Shown: positions 47,348-58,400 of the stretch, in pieces
How positions within the stretch are numbered: the first letter of the stretch is position 1
Layout of the letters: every line of letters starts with the position of its first letter
Source of the DNA: Neolentinus lepideus HHB14362 ss-1
Lineage: Eukaryota; Basidiomycota; Agaricomycetes; Gloeophyllales; Gloeophyllaceae
Assembly (NCBI GenBank): GCA_001632425.1
Contig: KV425558.1
Coordinates: 221,508-285,507 of the forward strand
DNA length: 64,000 nucleotides
Direction: 5' to 3'
The notes under the pieces: generated by a model
Seen by the model: only the letters and a program-made list of their open reading frames with translations
What the model was told of the DNA's origin: nothing
The model's database searches: none
Program-made: the position numbers and the translations under genes

Positions 47348-48989
47348 GAGATCTCTCGAGTATGATGTATAACTACCGTTTCATAGCCCACTCGTGGTCT
47401 CACTATCATGCTTGTGAGCCCCACAACGCGTCCAACTCATGCCTCCACTCGCACTACTGTATACATACACAATTCTCAGGTCGATTGCATGTCCTCGGGA
47501 ATTCAATTCTGTACACCTGGTCTACTGGAACGCTGGATGACGAGCAGAGACTTGTCCATCCAAAGTATCGCAAAAGTTGGATGCATAGTATGGATCGCGA
47601 AATGGACATACGGAGAAAACGTGTCTGCAGAGCACATACGATATTTAAATCTGTGAGTTAGATAGGTTCTATTACCGAATGTTACATTAATTTCAACGGC
47701 CCAAATGCGCAGCTACATTTTTGTTTATAGGAAATTTGAGCCACCCTGTTCAGACAACGACCCAGATGAAGGTGGGGAAGTCGAAAGACAACAAGCGCTG
47801 AAAGGACGGAAGGAACGGAGACGTCACAAGACCTATAGGCGAAGACCACAATAGATCGAGAAAAATGACTGACCGAACCGCAGTGCTGTGGAGAAGTCAT
47901 CCTGCCGTTCGTGCAGCCGCCGGATGTCAACTTCAAAGGTACTCCGAGTACTCTGTAAGTCCCTCAGTCATTCGAACACCGCAGGCCCAGGTATGTACCT
48001 CATACCGCTCTACAAGCACTGCAAATATGATATGGTCGTCTTCGATGACATGGAGGACGCCACAATAAAGAGACGTACACGGGAACATACCGAAACGAAG
48101 ACAACACTGCGCAGGTCCATGCAGTGTGTGTACACTACGAGGTGTAACGGAGCGGGAGGGCCTCGGTGCTCTATCCATTGCGTGGATGTGTAGCACGGAG
48201 CATGTGGATCGATGTTCTTTCTAGATGTTGCTTACAGGAGTCTCTTTCGTACCTGGTACTTTCAGCCTGTTACTCATATATGGCACTGAAACAAAACAGT
48301 TTCTCTAGAATGGGCATGACTTGTCACCGGCTTGGACAAGAGTCGTCTGAGGAAGGACTCAGGCACGTACAGTAGTTGCCGCTTTAATTCGAAAAACACG
48401 GCACAAATTGGGTCGTCTACGACGTGAAGTAACGGTATCAAGGGTCGAAAGTCCTGCACACTATAAATTCGACGTAACGGTTCAAGACTCCATTAGATCC
48501 GGGTGTCGTATGGATCAGCAAAAGACTGAGCGCTGGACTGCGGCGTCAGGTTGGGAAGGCCGGGAGAGTAGCTGCAGTATCAGATAACTCCAGGTATGCA
48601 GGACTGTTGAGGTCTACCCCGCGGGCCCACTACTCTTTCTTCGACGTCGACATCCGTTATAGGATCTGCAGTTTGACTGGCCGGAGATGTCTTGCTCCTG
48701 CAAAAAGCTATGTTGGGTCCCTCTTCCTCCGGCTTTTGCTACCGCCCTACTCCGTCCACTTGCCTAAGGCGTATATTGCTCTAGCAGTCATGGTTGTTCG
48801 ATGATGTGCAGAGATTGGTCACCATGCACCCTCCGTTGTCAACAAGTCACATCGTCCGTGAGCCTATTCGCTTCACTCTGCCAAAAAGAAATTCAGGAAA
48901 CAAAACTCGCGGATGTTACAGTCTCTTGCAATTGACCTACTAGGCAACTGCAACCGCATGAGCCCGCAACACCACAAGCCAATGCACTC
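47348..48989. other. Intergenic region with no recognised gene
   Basis: Frames reach about 105 codons on the plus strand (47344-47661, partly the dehydrogenase end) and 101 codons (47888-48193), each with an antisense partner. No motif, splice-linked coding pattern or repeat was identified. Confidence 0.45.
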
Positions 48990-49180
48990 AATTTTCTTCA
49001 TTGTCGAAAAGAATAGACAGCCCATCCGACAACATGGTTTGGAGTCTGCTGCGGGGCTTGTCGACGTTAACTGACCACGTAGACCAAGTACCTCTTGGTC
49101 CACGTTTCATCATAAAACCACCATCCTTGGGAACTGGCATCAATCTAATACCGACGAAGGTCACCCATTTTTCCAATCCA
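48990..49180 (-). pseudogene. Truncated second copy of the C-terminal exon of the 49.9-51.2 kb gene
   Basis: The minus-strand frame includes MPVPKDGGFMMKRGPRGTW, WSVNVDKPRS and ILFDN. This follows MPEPMQGGLVMARMPGPVG, WSVDVDQRRV and MLFDS of the gene at 49931-51167 in the same order and spacing. Nothing resembling the N-terminal exon lies upstream on that strand, so this looks like a fragment left by segmental duplication. Confidence 0.6.
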
Positions 49181-49221
49181 AGAATCTTGACCTTACACAG
49201 GACAACAGTTCGCGTACCCTT

Positions 49222-49536
49222 GTGCTCTCCGAGCGTTGGCTGCTGTCCCTATATGCCACGGTATCGATCGCGAGAATTGCGACCGTTCATGGGAGGCGAA
49301 GCATGGATGAGTACGGACGAGTAAGCGTGCTCTTTGATGCACATGAGTTCGAGCTCGAGCTGTCATGCTGGGTAACAGATGTTGCCTTTCTACTCGAGAT
49401 GGTCCTGGGTAACGACTGGATGATCAAATGTGAGATCGAAGTTGAGATCGAAGCGGGCACTATGAGCATTATGCGAGCCAATGCCGGGAAGACCGGAATG
49501 TATATAGGATGCAAGCACGGGGCTCTTCTAATGTAA
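49222..49536 (+). pseudogene. Truncated relative of the retropepsin-like prot at 52.2-53.0 kb
   Basis: A 104-codon frame carrying HGRRSMDEYGRVSVLFDAH, CWVTDVAFLLEMVLGNDW. It aligns with YGGGPMRVYGRVDVLFDAHG and FWVTDIGFPVEMVLGVDW in the fuller gene at 52185-53036. The half containing the would-be active-site loop is not recognisable here. It could be a small gene of its own, but a truncated copy is more likely given the neighbouring fragment. Confidence 0.55.
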
Positions 49537-49930
49537 CGCAAAAGAGACTAAGGAGGGGCAGACTGGTCGCTTTAGACGATATCCATACCAGAGAGAGTTG
49601 GATGGAACGTACATAGGCTTATACGTCAAGGCAGCTTCTGACATTGTGTATGACACATGCACTACCCAGTATATCCAAGCCACAATCCAATAGTTTCAGG
49701 AACGACCAGTCGAACCCCTTTCGGGCATAGGAAAAACAATGATACCCAAGCTTTGAAGCTGTGCACACTCTCACTAGTGGGCCTAGGAGCTGGGGGTAGT
49801 CAACTAAGTCTACAGGCCTATAATCACCTCTATACCAAGAACCCGACGCAAACTTCATTCCACAAGAACCCAAGGGTCCGAAATTGTGAATTCTCAAGGG
49901 TGTCACAATTGACGTCCTCACTAACCCCGG

Positions 49931-51167
49931 CTATACCAGCTGGGAGTCTACTCGATGCATCCGATATGCTGGACTATCGAAAAGCATGGCCAGCGCTGCT
50001 GACGTGGCCGGGTTCTTGACCCGACGCTGGTCGACATCAACTGACCACGGGACCCAACGTGATGGAGAATGACCAACAGGACCAGGCATTCGCGCCATAA
50101 CCAAACCGCCCTGCATAGGCTCTGGCATGGGAGTAAGGTCAAACACAATATTGTCCGATTTTTGGACATCGGTAGTCTTGACGATACGGAGGACAACAGT
50201 CCGTGTGTCCTTGTGCTCTTTGAGCATCGAGTGTTCGAACTGAAGCAATGCTGTTCCTAAGGGTGAAGATGTGTCTTCAAGTAGCTTAAAGTTGTAATCG
50301 CGGAAACTAACCTATGAATGGTTTGATAAGTTGGGGTCTCCCGTCTATACGGCCATTCATGATAAACGGGCGCAACCTAAGCTTCCGCGCTCCTGCGACG
50401 CCCAATATCCAGAAATCAATGAAGGCCTCTAGACGTACGGGAAAGGGTTGACCAAACTTCCAAATCATGAGACTCCCACGTCCAGGACGACTTCCTCCAC
50501 GGGATGTGGCGGTCAGAGCAGTCTTTAGCAGCTTCCTCGTCACCAATTTCTCGGATAACAACTGTAACTGGATGCCTGCATAACATAGGTAGCGAGAAAT
50601 ACAAAAAATCGAGATACTCCAGACTCCACCATCAGGTAGTTGTAGATCCCGCCCATCTGAGAAGGCAGCCGAGTCGGGAGAATTTGTGATGCGAAAGCGG
50701 AGCTGGCCTGCGAGAGGTGGCGCGTTGGGCTCAAGGTGCCAGTAAAAGAAGCCTTGAGCATCCGAAGGAAATGGCGTATAGTGTTCTCCCTTCGACAAGG
50801 GACGGCGGTAAGCAAAGTCGACAAAAGGTTTTTCAGAAAACACTGTGCGTCTGCGGGTGTATCCACTTATAACGACAAAATCCTTGGTAGATAAGTGTCT
50901 CGGATCCAGTCTCCGCACCAGTAGGGGTTGCAACGTGGGGTGCCCAGAAGGAAGAATGTTGGATGAAATAGCTTCCTGTTTGTCTTGGCTGGCGACGTGT
51001 CTTGCGCTGGAGACCCCGCGTCTCTGCTTGTTCCCAAGGTCGATACGAGAAGGAGATAATGGCGGACCCTTGCTGCGGCTCACAAGGGATATTAATCTAT
51101 GTTTTGAATCCCACATATGCTGCGAATGGATGAGCTTCGGCTTTAAGGGCCTAACGACGAGATTCAT
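49931..51167 (-). CDS. Uncharacterised protein, two or three exons
   Basis: Exon 51167-50312 joins through a 55-nt intron to 50256-49931, giving about 393 residues with an intact frame. A further 42-nt segment inside the first exon (about 50580-50620, after GGVWS) has intron-like ends and a length divisible by three, so it may also be removed. Visible features are a basic N-terminal third, DFAYRRPLSKGEHYTPFPSD, GFFYWHLEPNAPPLAGQLRF and a C-terminal exon with WVPWSVDVDQRR. I recognise no domain. The YRRPLSKGEHYTPFP-type block suggests a lineage-specific agaricomycete family, since it recalls proteins I associate with that group, but I cannot name one. A truncated copy of its last exon lies about 0.9 kb away. 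Confidence 0.5.
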
Positions 51168-52184
51168 CTGCTGCGGCGATCTGACTTCGCGTTAATATGC
51201 GACTTGAGTACGAGATACAGAAGACTGAGGACCGGTAGATCGTGAATGATCACTTACCGCTGAACGCTGAACGTTGAACGTTGAAGCTGTGAGCTGATTC
51301 CGAATTGAGTTCGGCTATCACAGGCCGTCACGTGTCGGCCATCGTCCCATATTTGTTTATATTTGTCTGTAGTTAATGAGCCTGTAGCATATGAGTGATA
51401 CCACTGCATATATGACCAAGCCCGTATCCGCGTTGACAATCTGCACCAATTACTGTCAGTGCTCATGATTCAAGTGTTATATTGTTTCTCTCGTATATAC
51501 ATATTCTGCTGAGTCTACATGTAGTGATACATTAATTAATTCATGGTGTCTCACTAGGGCTTGGGCTATCTGGATATGACAACTTCGAGGCATGTAACTC
51601 AAGCACACAAGCTAAATTTTTTAAATGTGCTGACGCCAAACTGTTCCCGTATCTCATATAGTATTGCAGATCTTCATTTCCTACCTGGACGCCAGCGGCT
51701 ATGAAGACTTCCGCTCGGAATCCTCTGCAGCAGTCCAAGAATGTACAACTCAAATATTTCCTAAGACCATTCAGTGCAATCATGCTCTCTGGCGTGCCGC
51801 GGATCGGGTAGTTCTTGAGGCTTCATCCAACTTGTGGCACATTATATCGGCTAGGGGGATCGTGAATCGTATGTCAATACGATTGCACGGGAAAAATTGT
51901 ATGTTGTGTGGGTTAATGGCTAAAACACAATGATTATATAGAAAAGGGTAAGAATTGCAATGCCTTGGTAAGCAAAACGACGTTAGCGACTTTGCTAGAA
52001 CCACAGTGGATCAAATTGCCTTCAATGGAAGGGTTATTACCAGAATTGGACAACGCGTTGTTTGCGCGTGTTGTCGTGCTCCAGAAGTAGCGCGGAACGG
52101 ATGCTGCTCCTTAATCTTTTGCTCTTACTCCAAGTACCATCGAACAAGATTGATCCAGGTCTACATTGCAGGTAAAGTAAATTC
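51168..52184. other. Intergenic region with a short microsatellite-like run
   Basis: Near 51258-51288 a seven-base unit close to GCTGAAC/GTTGAAC occurs four times in a row. Frames up to 91 codons (51955-52230, plus) have no motif. The rest appears to be the 5' flank of the two neighbouring, divergently placed genes. Confidence 0.5.
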
Positions 52185-53036
52185 ATGGCAAGAGGTCGAG
52201 GCAGAGGTCGAGGTGGTGGGCGAGGACTAGGAAGAGGAGCCGCAAACACCAACGGAGACGTACCGAATGCTCGTTTCGAGTTCCGCACCGGTAATGCCAT
52301 AATCACTTCTGAAAGGCTGTGATGTTCATCGAAGATCTTGCCATACGAAGGTATTGCAATAGCGGATGACATCGATGATATCCTGCAGTCACGCACCGAC
52401 AGAGGCAGCACCGATTCAGAACCTCGACTGGGACCAACACCAGGAATTCCTCGTGCAAGGCCTCGAACTCAAAGAAGGGATGATGACGAAGTATCACGAT
52501 CTTATTACGGCCCCCAGATAACCTTGATGCAGCCTACCGGCCCCCCTCTTGAGGTCGAAGAATCTATAGGCGGCATGATAGCAGACGACCCTTCACGCGA
52601 CCCTCGAATCAGCGCCATTCTCCCCGACGTCGCATCATTCACCATCTCAGTCCATCCGTTGCATCTGCCAAACTCGCGAGCTATGTTTTCCTCGGCATCC
52701 TCGACGTCCGTTATCGACTGGCGCTTTGTGAGACTTGCTGGGCTACTGCCGAAAATGGTGCCTATCCGCGACGGTGTCGACCGAGTCGACCTGCGGTCGC
52801 TGTATGGGGGAGGACCTATGCGTGTGTATGGACGAGTTGACGTCCTCTTCGACGCTCACGGATATGAGTTCGAGCAGCCCTTTTGGGTCACTGATATCGG
52901 CTTTCCGGTGGAAATGGTGTTGGGCGTTGATTGGGCAGTGAACTCTGGGTTGACGACGCGGTTGTTCCCGTTTAGCATCAGCAAAGCCGACGCCAGAAAG
53001 ACGAGGACAGTAGAGGACGTATACAGGATGATATAG
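52185..53036 (+). CDS. Retropepsin-like domain protein with RG-rich N-terminus, catalytic Asp lost
   Basis: Exons 52185-52290 and 52351-53036 join in frame to 263 residues. The N-terminus is arginine/glycine-rich (MARGRGRGRGGGRGLGRG), like RNA-binding RGG segments. The middle is acidic and disordered-looking. The C-terminal ~110 residues match the retroelement aspartic-protease pattern: AMF-SSA-SSTSVIDWRFVRL sits where these proteases have (A/V)xxDSGATxxFIxxxxV, and EMVLGVDW sits where they have (V/I)ILGMDWL. The catalytic Asp-Ser-Gly triplet reads Ser-Ser-Ala. No gag, reverse transcriptase or integrase follows, and the gene carries its own intron. This suggests a host gene derived from a retroelement protease that has lost catalysis. 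The function is unknown. The start could lie further upstream. Confidence 0.55.
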
Positions 53037-53750
53037 GGATAGCCAGTGACGATAATTAAATCGTAGCTGGTAGGGGGGCTTGAGAACTTGAGGAACTAGT
53101 GGAGGAGAGGTAGTTGGATAGCATATCGATATGCCCTGGACTCCTGTTAAAATATGATGTAAGATTAGACATGATGGTGTTTCTCAGAGGATCGGAGATG
53201 TTGATATTGGGTCAAAGGCCATAGAGCAGAGAAGCAGATTAAAAGGGGCCGCACAATCAACTTGGGCAAGCGAGTATTAGCAAGATTGACCAAGTTGGAT
53301 GACTGAGCAGCGAGTACTTTGATAACCAAGACTCACTGGGAAAGTCCAGCCTAGCGAGAGAGAGATGCGGAGGACACGATGCCGTGTTGTAGAATGGAGT
53401 ATGAGCCGCAAAGCTTGACGCGAGACTGCGTTCATATTCTTCCTTTGCCTCTTGCCCTGCCATTCCCTTCGGCTGTCACCCATAATTCTAGAACTTGAAC
53501 GTTTCATGCTCCCTCGTAAAGGCCCCCCGAGTTCTTCCAAGGAGTCAGCGGTGTGCTCAAGGCATATTTAAGAAAGATTTAAACGTCTCGTGGCAGAGCG
53601 CAGGAGCGCGAACTTGAAGAAGATCTGAAGATCTAATCTCGTGACCGTAACTAAACCCACATGGACCCACAACTACGGTTATCCGGGAACCACCCGCGAG
53701 TTAAATATAGTAAATCAAAATTCACCGAATACAATTTCTGAACATTGGAA
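53037..53750. other. Convergent intergenic region
   Basis: This lies between the retropepsin-like gene (+) and the end of purine nucleoside phosphorylase (-). Minus-strand frames of 68 and 87 codons near 53257-53540 overlap one another and show no motif. I see nothing else. Confidence 0.5.
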
Positions 53751-54976
53751 TCAAGCATTCTTGCCAATGAGCTCAATCATCTTTTCCACGAGTGATCGCA
53801 TGACTTCGCTTTTCTCCTTCCCAATGGCCAATACTTCCTCGTGCGAGACTTCTACCTGCGGTACGGGCGGCAGGGGACGACCAGACAGCTAAGTCCGGTA
53901 TTCGAGCCTGTTTCAATTGGTAGGTAGATCAACGAAGCATACCTCAGCGTCGACCTCTTCCCTCACACTCCTATATCCATCCGGAATGACAACAAAATTC
54001 GTCACCAAGCTCAACACGCACACCTCAATCCCCTCCTCCCTCGCAGCAAGCACCTCCGGCACGGTGCTCATGCCCACCACGCTCGCGCCGGCGGCCCTCA
54101 AGAAACGTCCTTCAGCGGGGCTCTCGTAGGTTGGCCCGGACACCCAGGCGTACGTGCCTTCGCCGAGGGCGGACGGGGGTAGGCCTAGCTCGTGCGCGGC
54201 GAAGAAGACAGTGCGGCGGAGAGAGTGGGAGTATGCGGCGGAGAGCGGAAGGAATCGCGGGTATTGAGGTTTTGCGGGGCCGAGGAGGGGGTTGAAACCA
54301 GTTAAGTCGGGGAGGGCGAGATGGTCACGGATTGACACGACTAATAGATGTTAGCGTCGTTTGAGAGATCCAATGCACTCAGCCTACTCGTTCCGACCGG
54401 CAACGCTGGGTCAAGAGATCCCGCAGCATTTGTGACTATTAAACATAAAGTGAATAACGATGATATTGTTCAGTTGTTTATTTCACTCACTGATAACGTT
54501 CTTGACACCGAGTCTGGCCATCACGCGAATAGGGTAGACAACGGTTGATAGGGAATGTCCTTCATAGGCATGGAACTAGCCAGGCCATCTCTAAGTGGAG
54601 AGTCCGGAGTGTACTGTGTACATACCCGTCCCAACATTGCTACGACTGGTATACCGTCTCCGGGACCCACCAAACCGAACGCGAGTGCGCTCTTGTGCCC
54701 GTGCACTGAACATCAAGAGTTGGCAAGTACTGAGTACATCACTCCTCCACCATAGCAGAAAGCACATCAAGACCGACCAGTGCTGATGCCAAAGCCTTTC
54801 AGCGATGAGTAGGGAACCTCGACGCGTTCTCTGAAGCTGGCGGCGAGCGTGCTCAATCCGGATCCACACACGATTCCTACTTGTGGCTTCAGCAGACGCT
54901 CTGGCAGGATTGTGGCTAGAATATCAAGATTGGAGGCCACGAATTCGAGTGAAGTGTCTTCATGTGCGGCACTCAT
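53751..54976 (-). CDS. PNP1: Purine nucleoside phosphorylase
   Basis: Phosphorolysis of inosine and guanosine to base and ribose-1-phosphate in purine salvage; a trimeric cytosolic enzyme of the PNP/MTAP family. Six exons (54976-54778, 54705-54626, 54575-54491, 54435-54388, 54340-53943, 53888-53751) join in frame to 315 residues, the usual length. Motifs: VGIVCGSGLSTLA (phosphate-binding loop), VHGHKSALAFG with the conserved His, GIPVVAMLGRFHAYEGHS, TNAAGSLDPALPVGT, YAWVSGPTYESPAEGRFLRA, GASVVGMSTVPE and LVTNFVV with the base-binding Asn. All key elements are present and no damage is seen. It is divergent from the ABC transporter, about 480 bases away, so the two may share a promoter region; a functional link is not implied. 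Confidence 0.95.
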
Positions 54977-55457
54977 ATGTGGCGTGTTGAGAGATCGTAT
55001 TGAAGTGTACGAGTAAACAGGAGAGAACTCGTATCGATCTAAGTCAGATCTTAAGAACCTCGAATATTGGTGGCTGTGCAGGCAAGTAGAAGTCTCTGTT
55101 CGAACCAGTCTGAGACCAAACAACTTCCTCATACTTTTCTGCAACATGTGTATGGCTCATATTTGGCTGACGTCTAGAAAGGACAATTCTGACTATGAGT
55201 TCTCATCACGTCCAAGGATAGTCCATTAGACTCGATACCATAACCCCGAGGCCCGAGATATACAGCTGCGGATGATGATCATGATCCACACGTTCATCAG
55301 GACGTTCGACAGTAAGTACTGCGTGATAAGAGAACTCGTGCAAGTTTTGTGGTTCTCCGCAGCTAGGGTCAACCGCAGCACGGAGGGGCACGGCACTTTG
55401 GATGTTATAATAGCATCCAAAAGGTCCTGATACCCGTGAGTGGCCTTTCTTTCCAGA
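54977..55457. promoter_or_regulatory. Shared divergent promoter region of PNP1 and the ABC transporter
   Basis: The two start codons (54976 minus, 55458 plus) are 481 bases apart with only short frames between, so both promoters should lie here. I did not identify specific factor-binding sites or a convincing TATA box for either gene. Confidence 0.5.
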
Positions 55458-58400
55458 ATGTCAGAGACGTGAGTCTACAGTGCTCCTGCAAAAGTAGTCT
55501 ATTAAATTCTTGTGCGTATGTCGCAGTCTATGGGAAGATTCACTGGCATACCCTGTTTATGCTGCGGTTATTTCTTTCTTCACTTTGCTATCCAACAGGA
55601 TCGTAATACCCTCTTTTCGAAAATCGAGGTCATCCAAGATGTCCTTTCCGCAACCTGCATTAGGCGGGCCTTTTTCTGTCAGGTCGACTTGGGAAACATG
55701 CGGATATACTTGGAGGATATCCGATCCTTGCCTGCCGCGTAGTCCAGCTTTGCTCGTCGGTTGCCCTCCTCGGACTCGCTGTTGCAACCTACTTTACAGG
55801 GAATGGGAGTGACCTAAGCCTCGAACATCCAGAGAGCTCCGACTCCGAATGGCTGCAATTTGCACATTGTTTGACATACGTGAGTAACACTACTCGTGCG
55901 GGTACCATGCTCCGCAGTGACTGACCTTATACCGTAGGGATACACAACCATGCTCGCGCTCCTGTCCGTCTCCCTGACGAATAGCTGGAGTCAAGTAGCT
56001 ATGCGACACTTTGTTCTCGTAATGTTATCGAGTTTTGTAGTATACGCATGGCGAGACCTTTATCCGCTGGCGACCTATAATCGGACGCCAGTCAACGGTG
56101 CTGAAGGATGGATCCTATGGGCAACGATCGCTCTTCTAGGACTCGCAGCTGTAGTTATTCCTGTCGTGACCCCCCGACAGTACGTCCCTTTCGACCCTGA
56201 GGTACGTATCGAGTATTGTCTTGGTACCAGCAACGTGGATCTCGGAAAATTGGATTACTAGGACTCGAAAGAGCCAACACCTGAACAAACGGCCTCAATA
56301 CTCTCATTTTATATCTTCTCGTTTATGGACCCGGTAGTGTCCGCAGCGGGCAAAGTCAACCACCTGCCTTACACTCGACTGCCACCTCTAGCTGATAGCG
56401 ACGACTCCAACAACCTCGTAAAAGAGAGTTTTCCTGTGAGTGCGGCGTGCAAGATATCCGAACTACCCAATGTTCATCTCGTGCAGTATCTAGATCCCGT
56501 CTCTCCTACCAAGAGTCGCCACATTTTCTGGGGTCTGATACGTGTTTTCTGGAAGGCAACCTTGTTACCCAACCTTCGTATGTTAGCTTTCCGACTGATG
56601 ATTTATTCAGACTGGGAGCACATACTCGAATGCGTGATGCTTATTGTCAAGGTACGTAATTCTATTCAATATATGAGGACCACCTCTCATTAATGGTCTA
56701 TAGTGCTTGACACTCTACATCAGCCCTTATTCCATCGGCCAACTACTGAAGTACGTGAGCTGCTACGATTCAGTGACGAGCACAGCATTATCAGAATTAA
56801 AGGCATATAGAAGGTGGAGGTGCCAACGCCACAGTGATACCCTGGTTTTGGATAGCAGCACTCTTCTGCGGTCCTGCCATCGGCTCTATCGCTGTACAGA
56901 GCTTCACATATCTCACCGTACGTCCCATTCCCGTCTAGGGTCACAGGACAGATGATTTGATTTCCTGTTTAGAACGTGATTGCGGTGCGCACAGAAGCTA
57001 TAATCACTGCGCTGGTGTCCGAACACTCGCTCCGTATTCGAATCAAGGCAAAATCTGGTTTTGACACCGGATCTGCTGACGGCTCTGGTTCTCCTGACAC
57101 GCAAGAGAACAGCCAAATTCTCGGAAAGATCAACAATCTTGTCACTTCGGACTTGAATAACATCACGGACGGTCGGAATTTCCTCCTCTTGGGATTATAC
57201 AGCCCATTGCAGGTTGTGCTGTCCATTTGGTTCTTGTACAGTATCTTGGAGCGGAGGTATGTGTCGTTGATACCCAGAGCGTAGCCAACAGTGAATTTGA
57301 TCACAAAATAGTGCCTTCGTCGGTATGGCGATCATGATTCTTCTGTTCCCTTTGCCGGGATATATTGCTAAGAAGTTGTATGGAATTCAAGTGGAGGCGA
57401 TGAAAATGGTATGATGCTTTTCTTTCGGAATGACTGAATCGACTTCTGGCTAACATTCGCCATCCTTAAGGCCGACGTTCGAGTAGGTGCTGTGACTGAA
57501 AGTGCGTCGATCATAACGGTCTCGCATCGGCGCCTTGCTGACCGATTTATATCAGTCCTCAGTGTGTTACGCATGATCAAACTCTTCGGCTGGGAGCGCA
57601 AAATGGGGGAGAGGTTAGCTGCAAAACGGGAAGAGGAGCTGAAATGGATATTCAGGTGCCAGATGCTGTGGCTCTTGAATGTAACTATCAAGTGAGTTCG
57701 CATAGGGTCATGTCGGTGCAGATAATTTATGCTGTGGCAGCTATCTTATTCCTCTTTTCTACATGATGGCAACCTATATTACATACGTAAGATCCATGAT
57801 ATATCAAATTTTTCTCACTGATACCGTTTTGCAGACGGTGATCATGCACAGGAGCCTGAGCGGTAAGAGTTTGTTTTTGCCAAGCCATTATCGTTTTGAC
57901 ATTCCTTTTCCAGCCTCAATCGTGTTTCCCTCAATGACGGGTAAATGAAGACGTTACATATCCTTGCTGTCGACTGAAACGAGTTTAATCAGTCTTTGAA
58001 ATGCTTCGGCTGCAGCTATTCACCGTTTTCCACTGGGCACCCGTATATATCCAAGGTACAATTATTGCCCTCGTCTTCGGATGATAGCTGATTTACATAA
58101 CCACCAAAGCTAAGGTCTCTGTGGACCGTATAGACAACTTCTTATGCACGACACGTCTCCGCCGATACATTATTGAAATATTGTATGCTAATACAGTGAG
58201 ACAGACGGAGCTTATCGACCTATTTTCATGTAGTGGTGACGAGTCAACAGTGACGCCTGTGCAAGCACCTGACTCAGATGTTATCGGGTTCCATGATGCG
58301 AAATTTACATGGACACGGTCATCCAGTGGCGATTCAGCTTCTCCTGCGCAAAGACGCTTTCAACTAGCGATAGATGATTTATACTTCGAAGAAGGACAAA

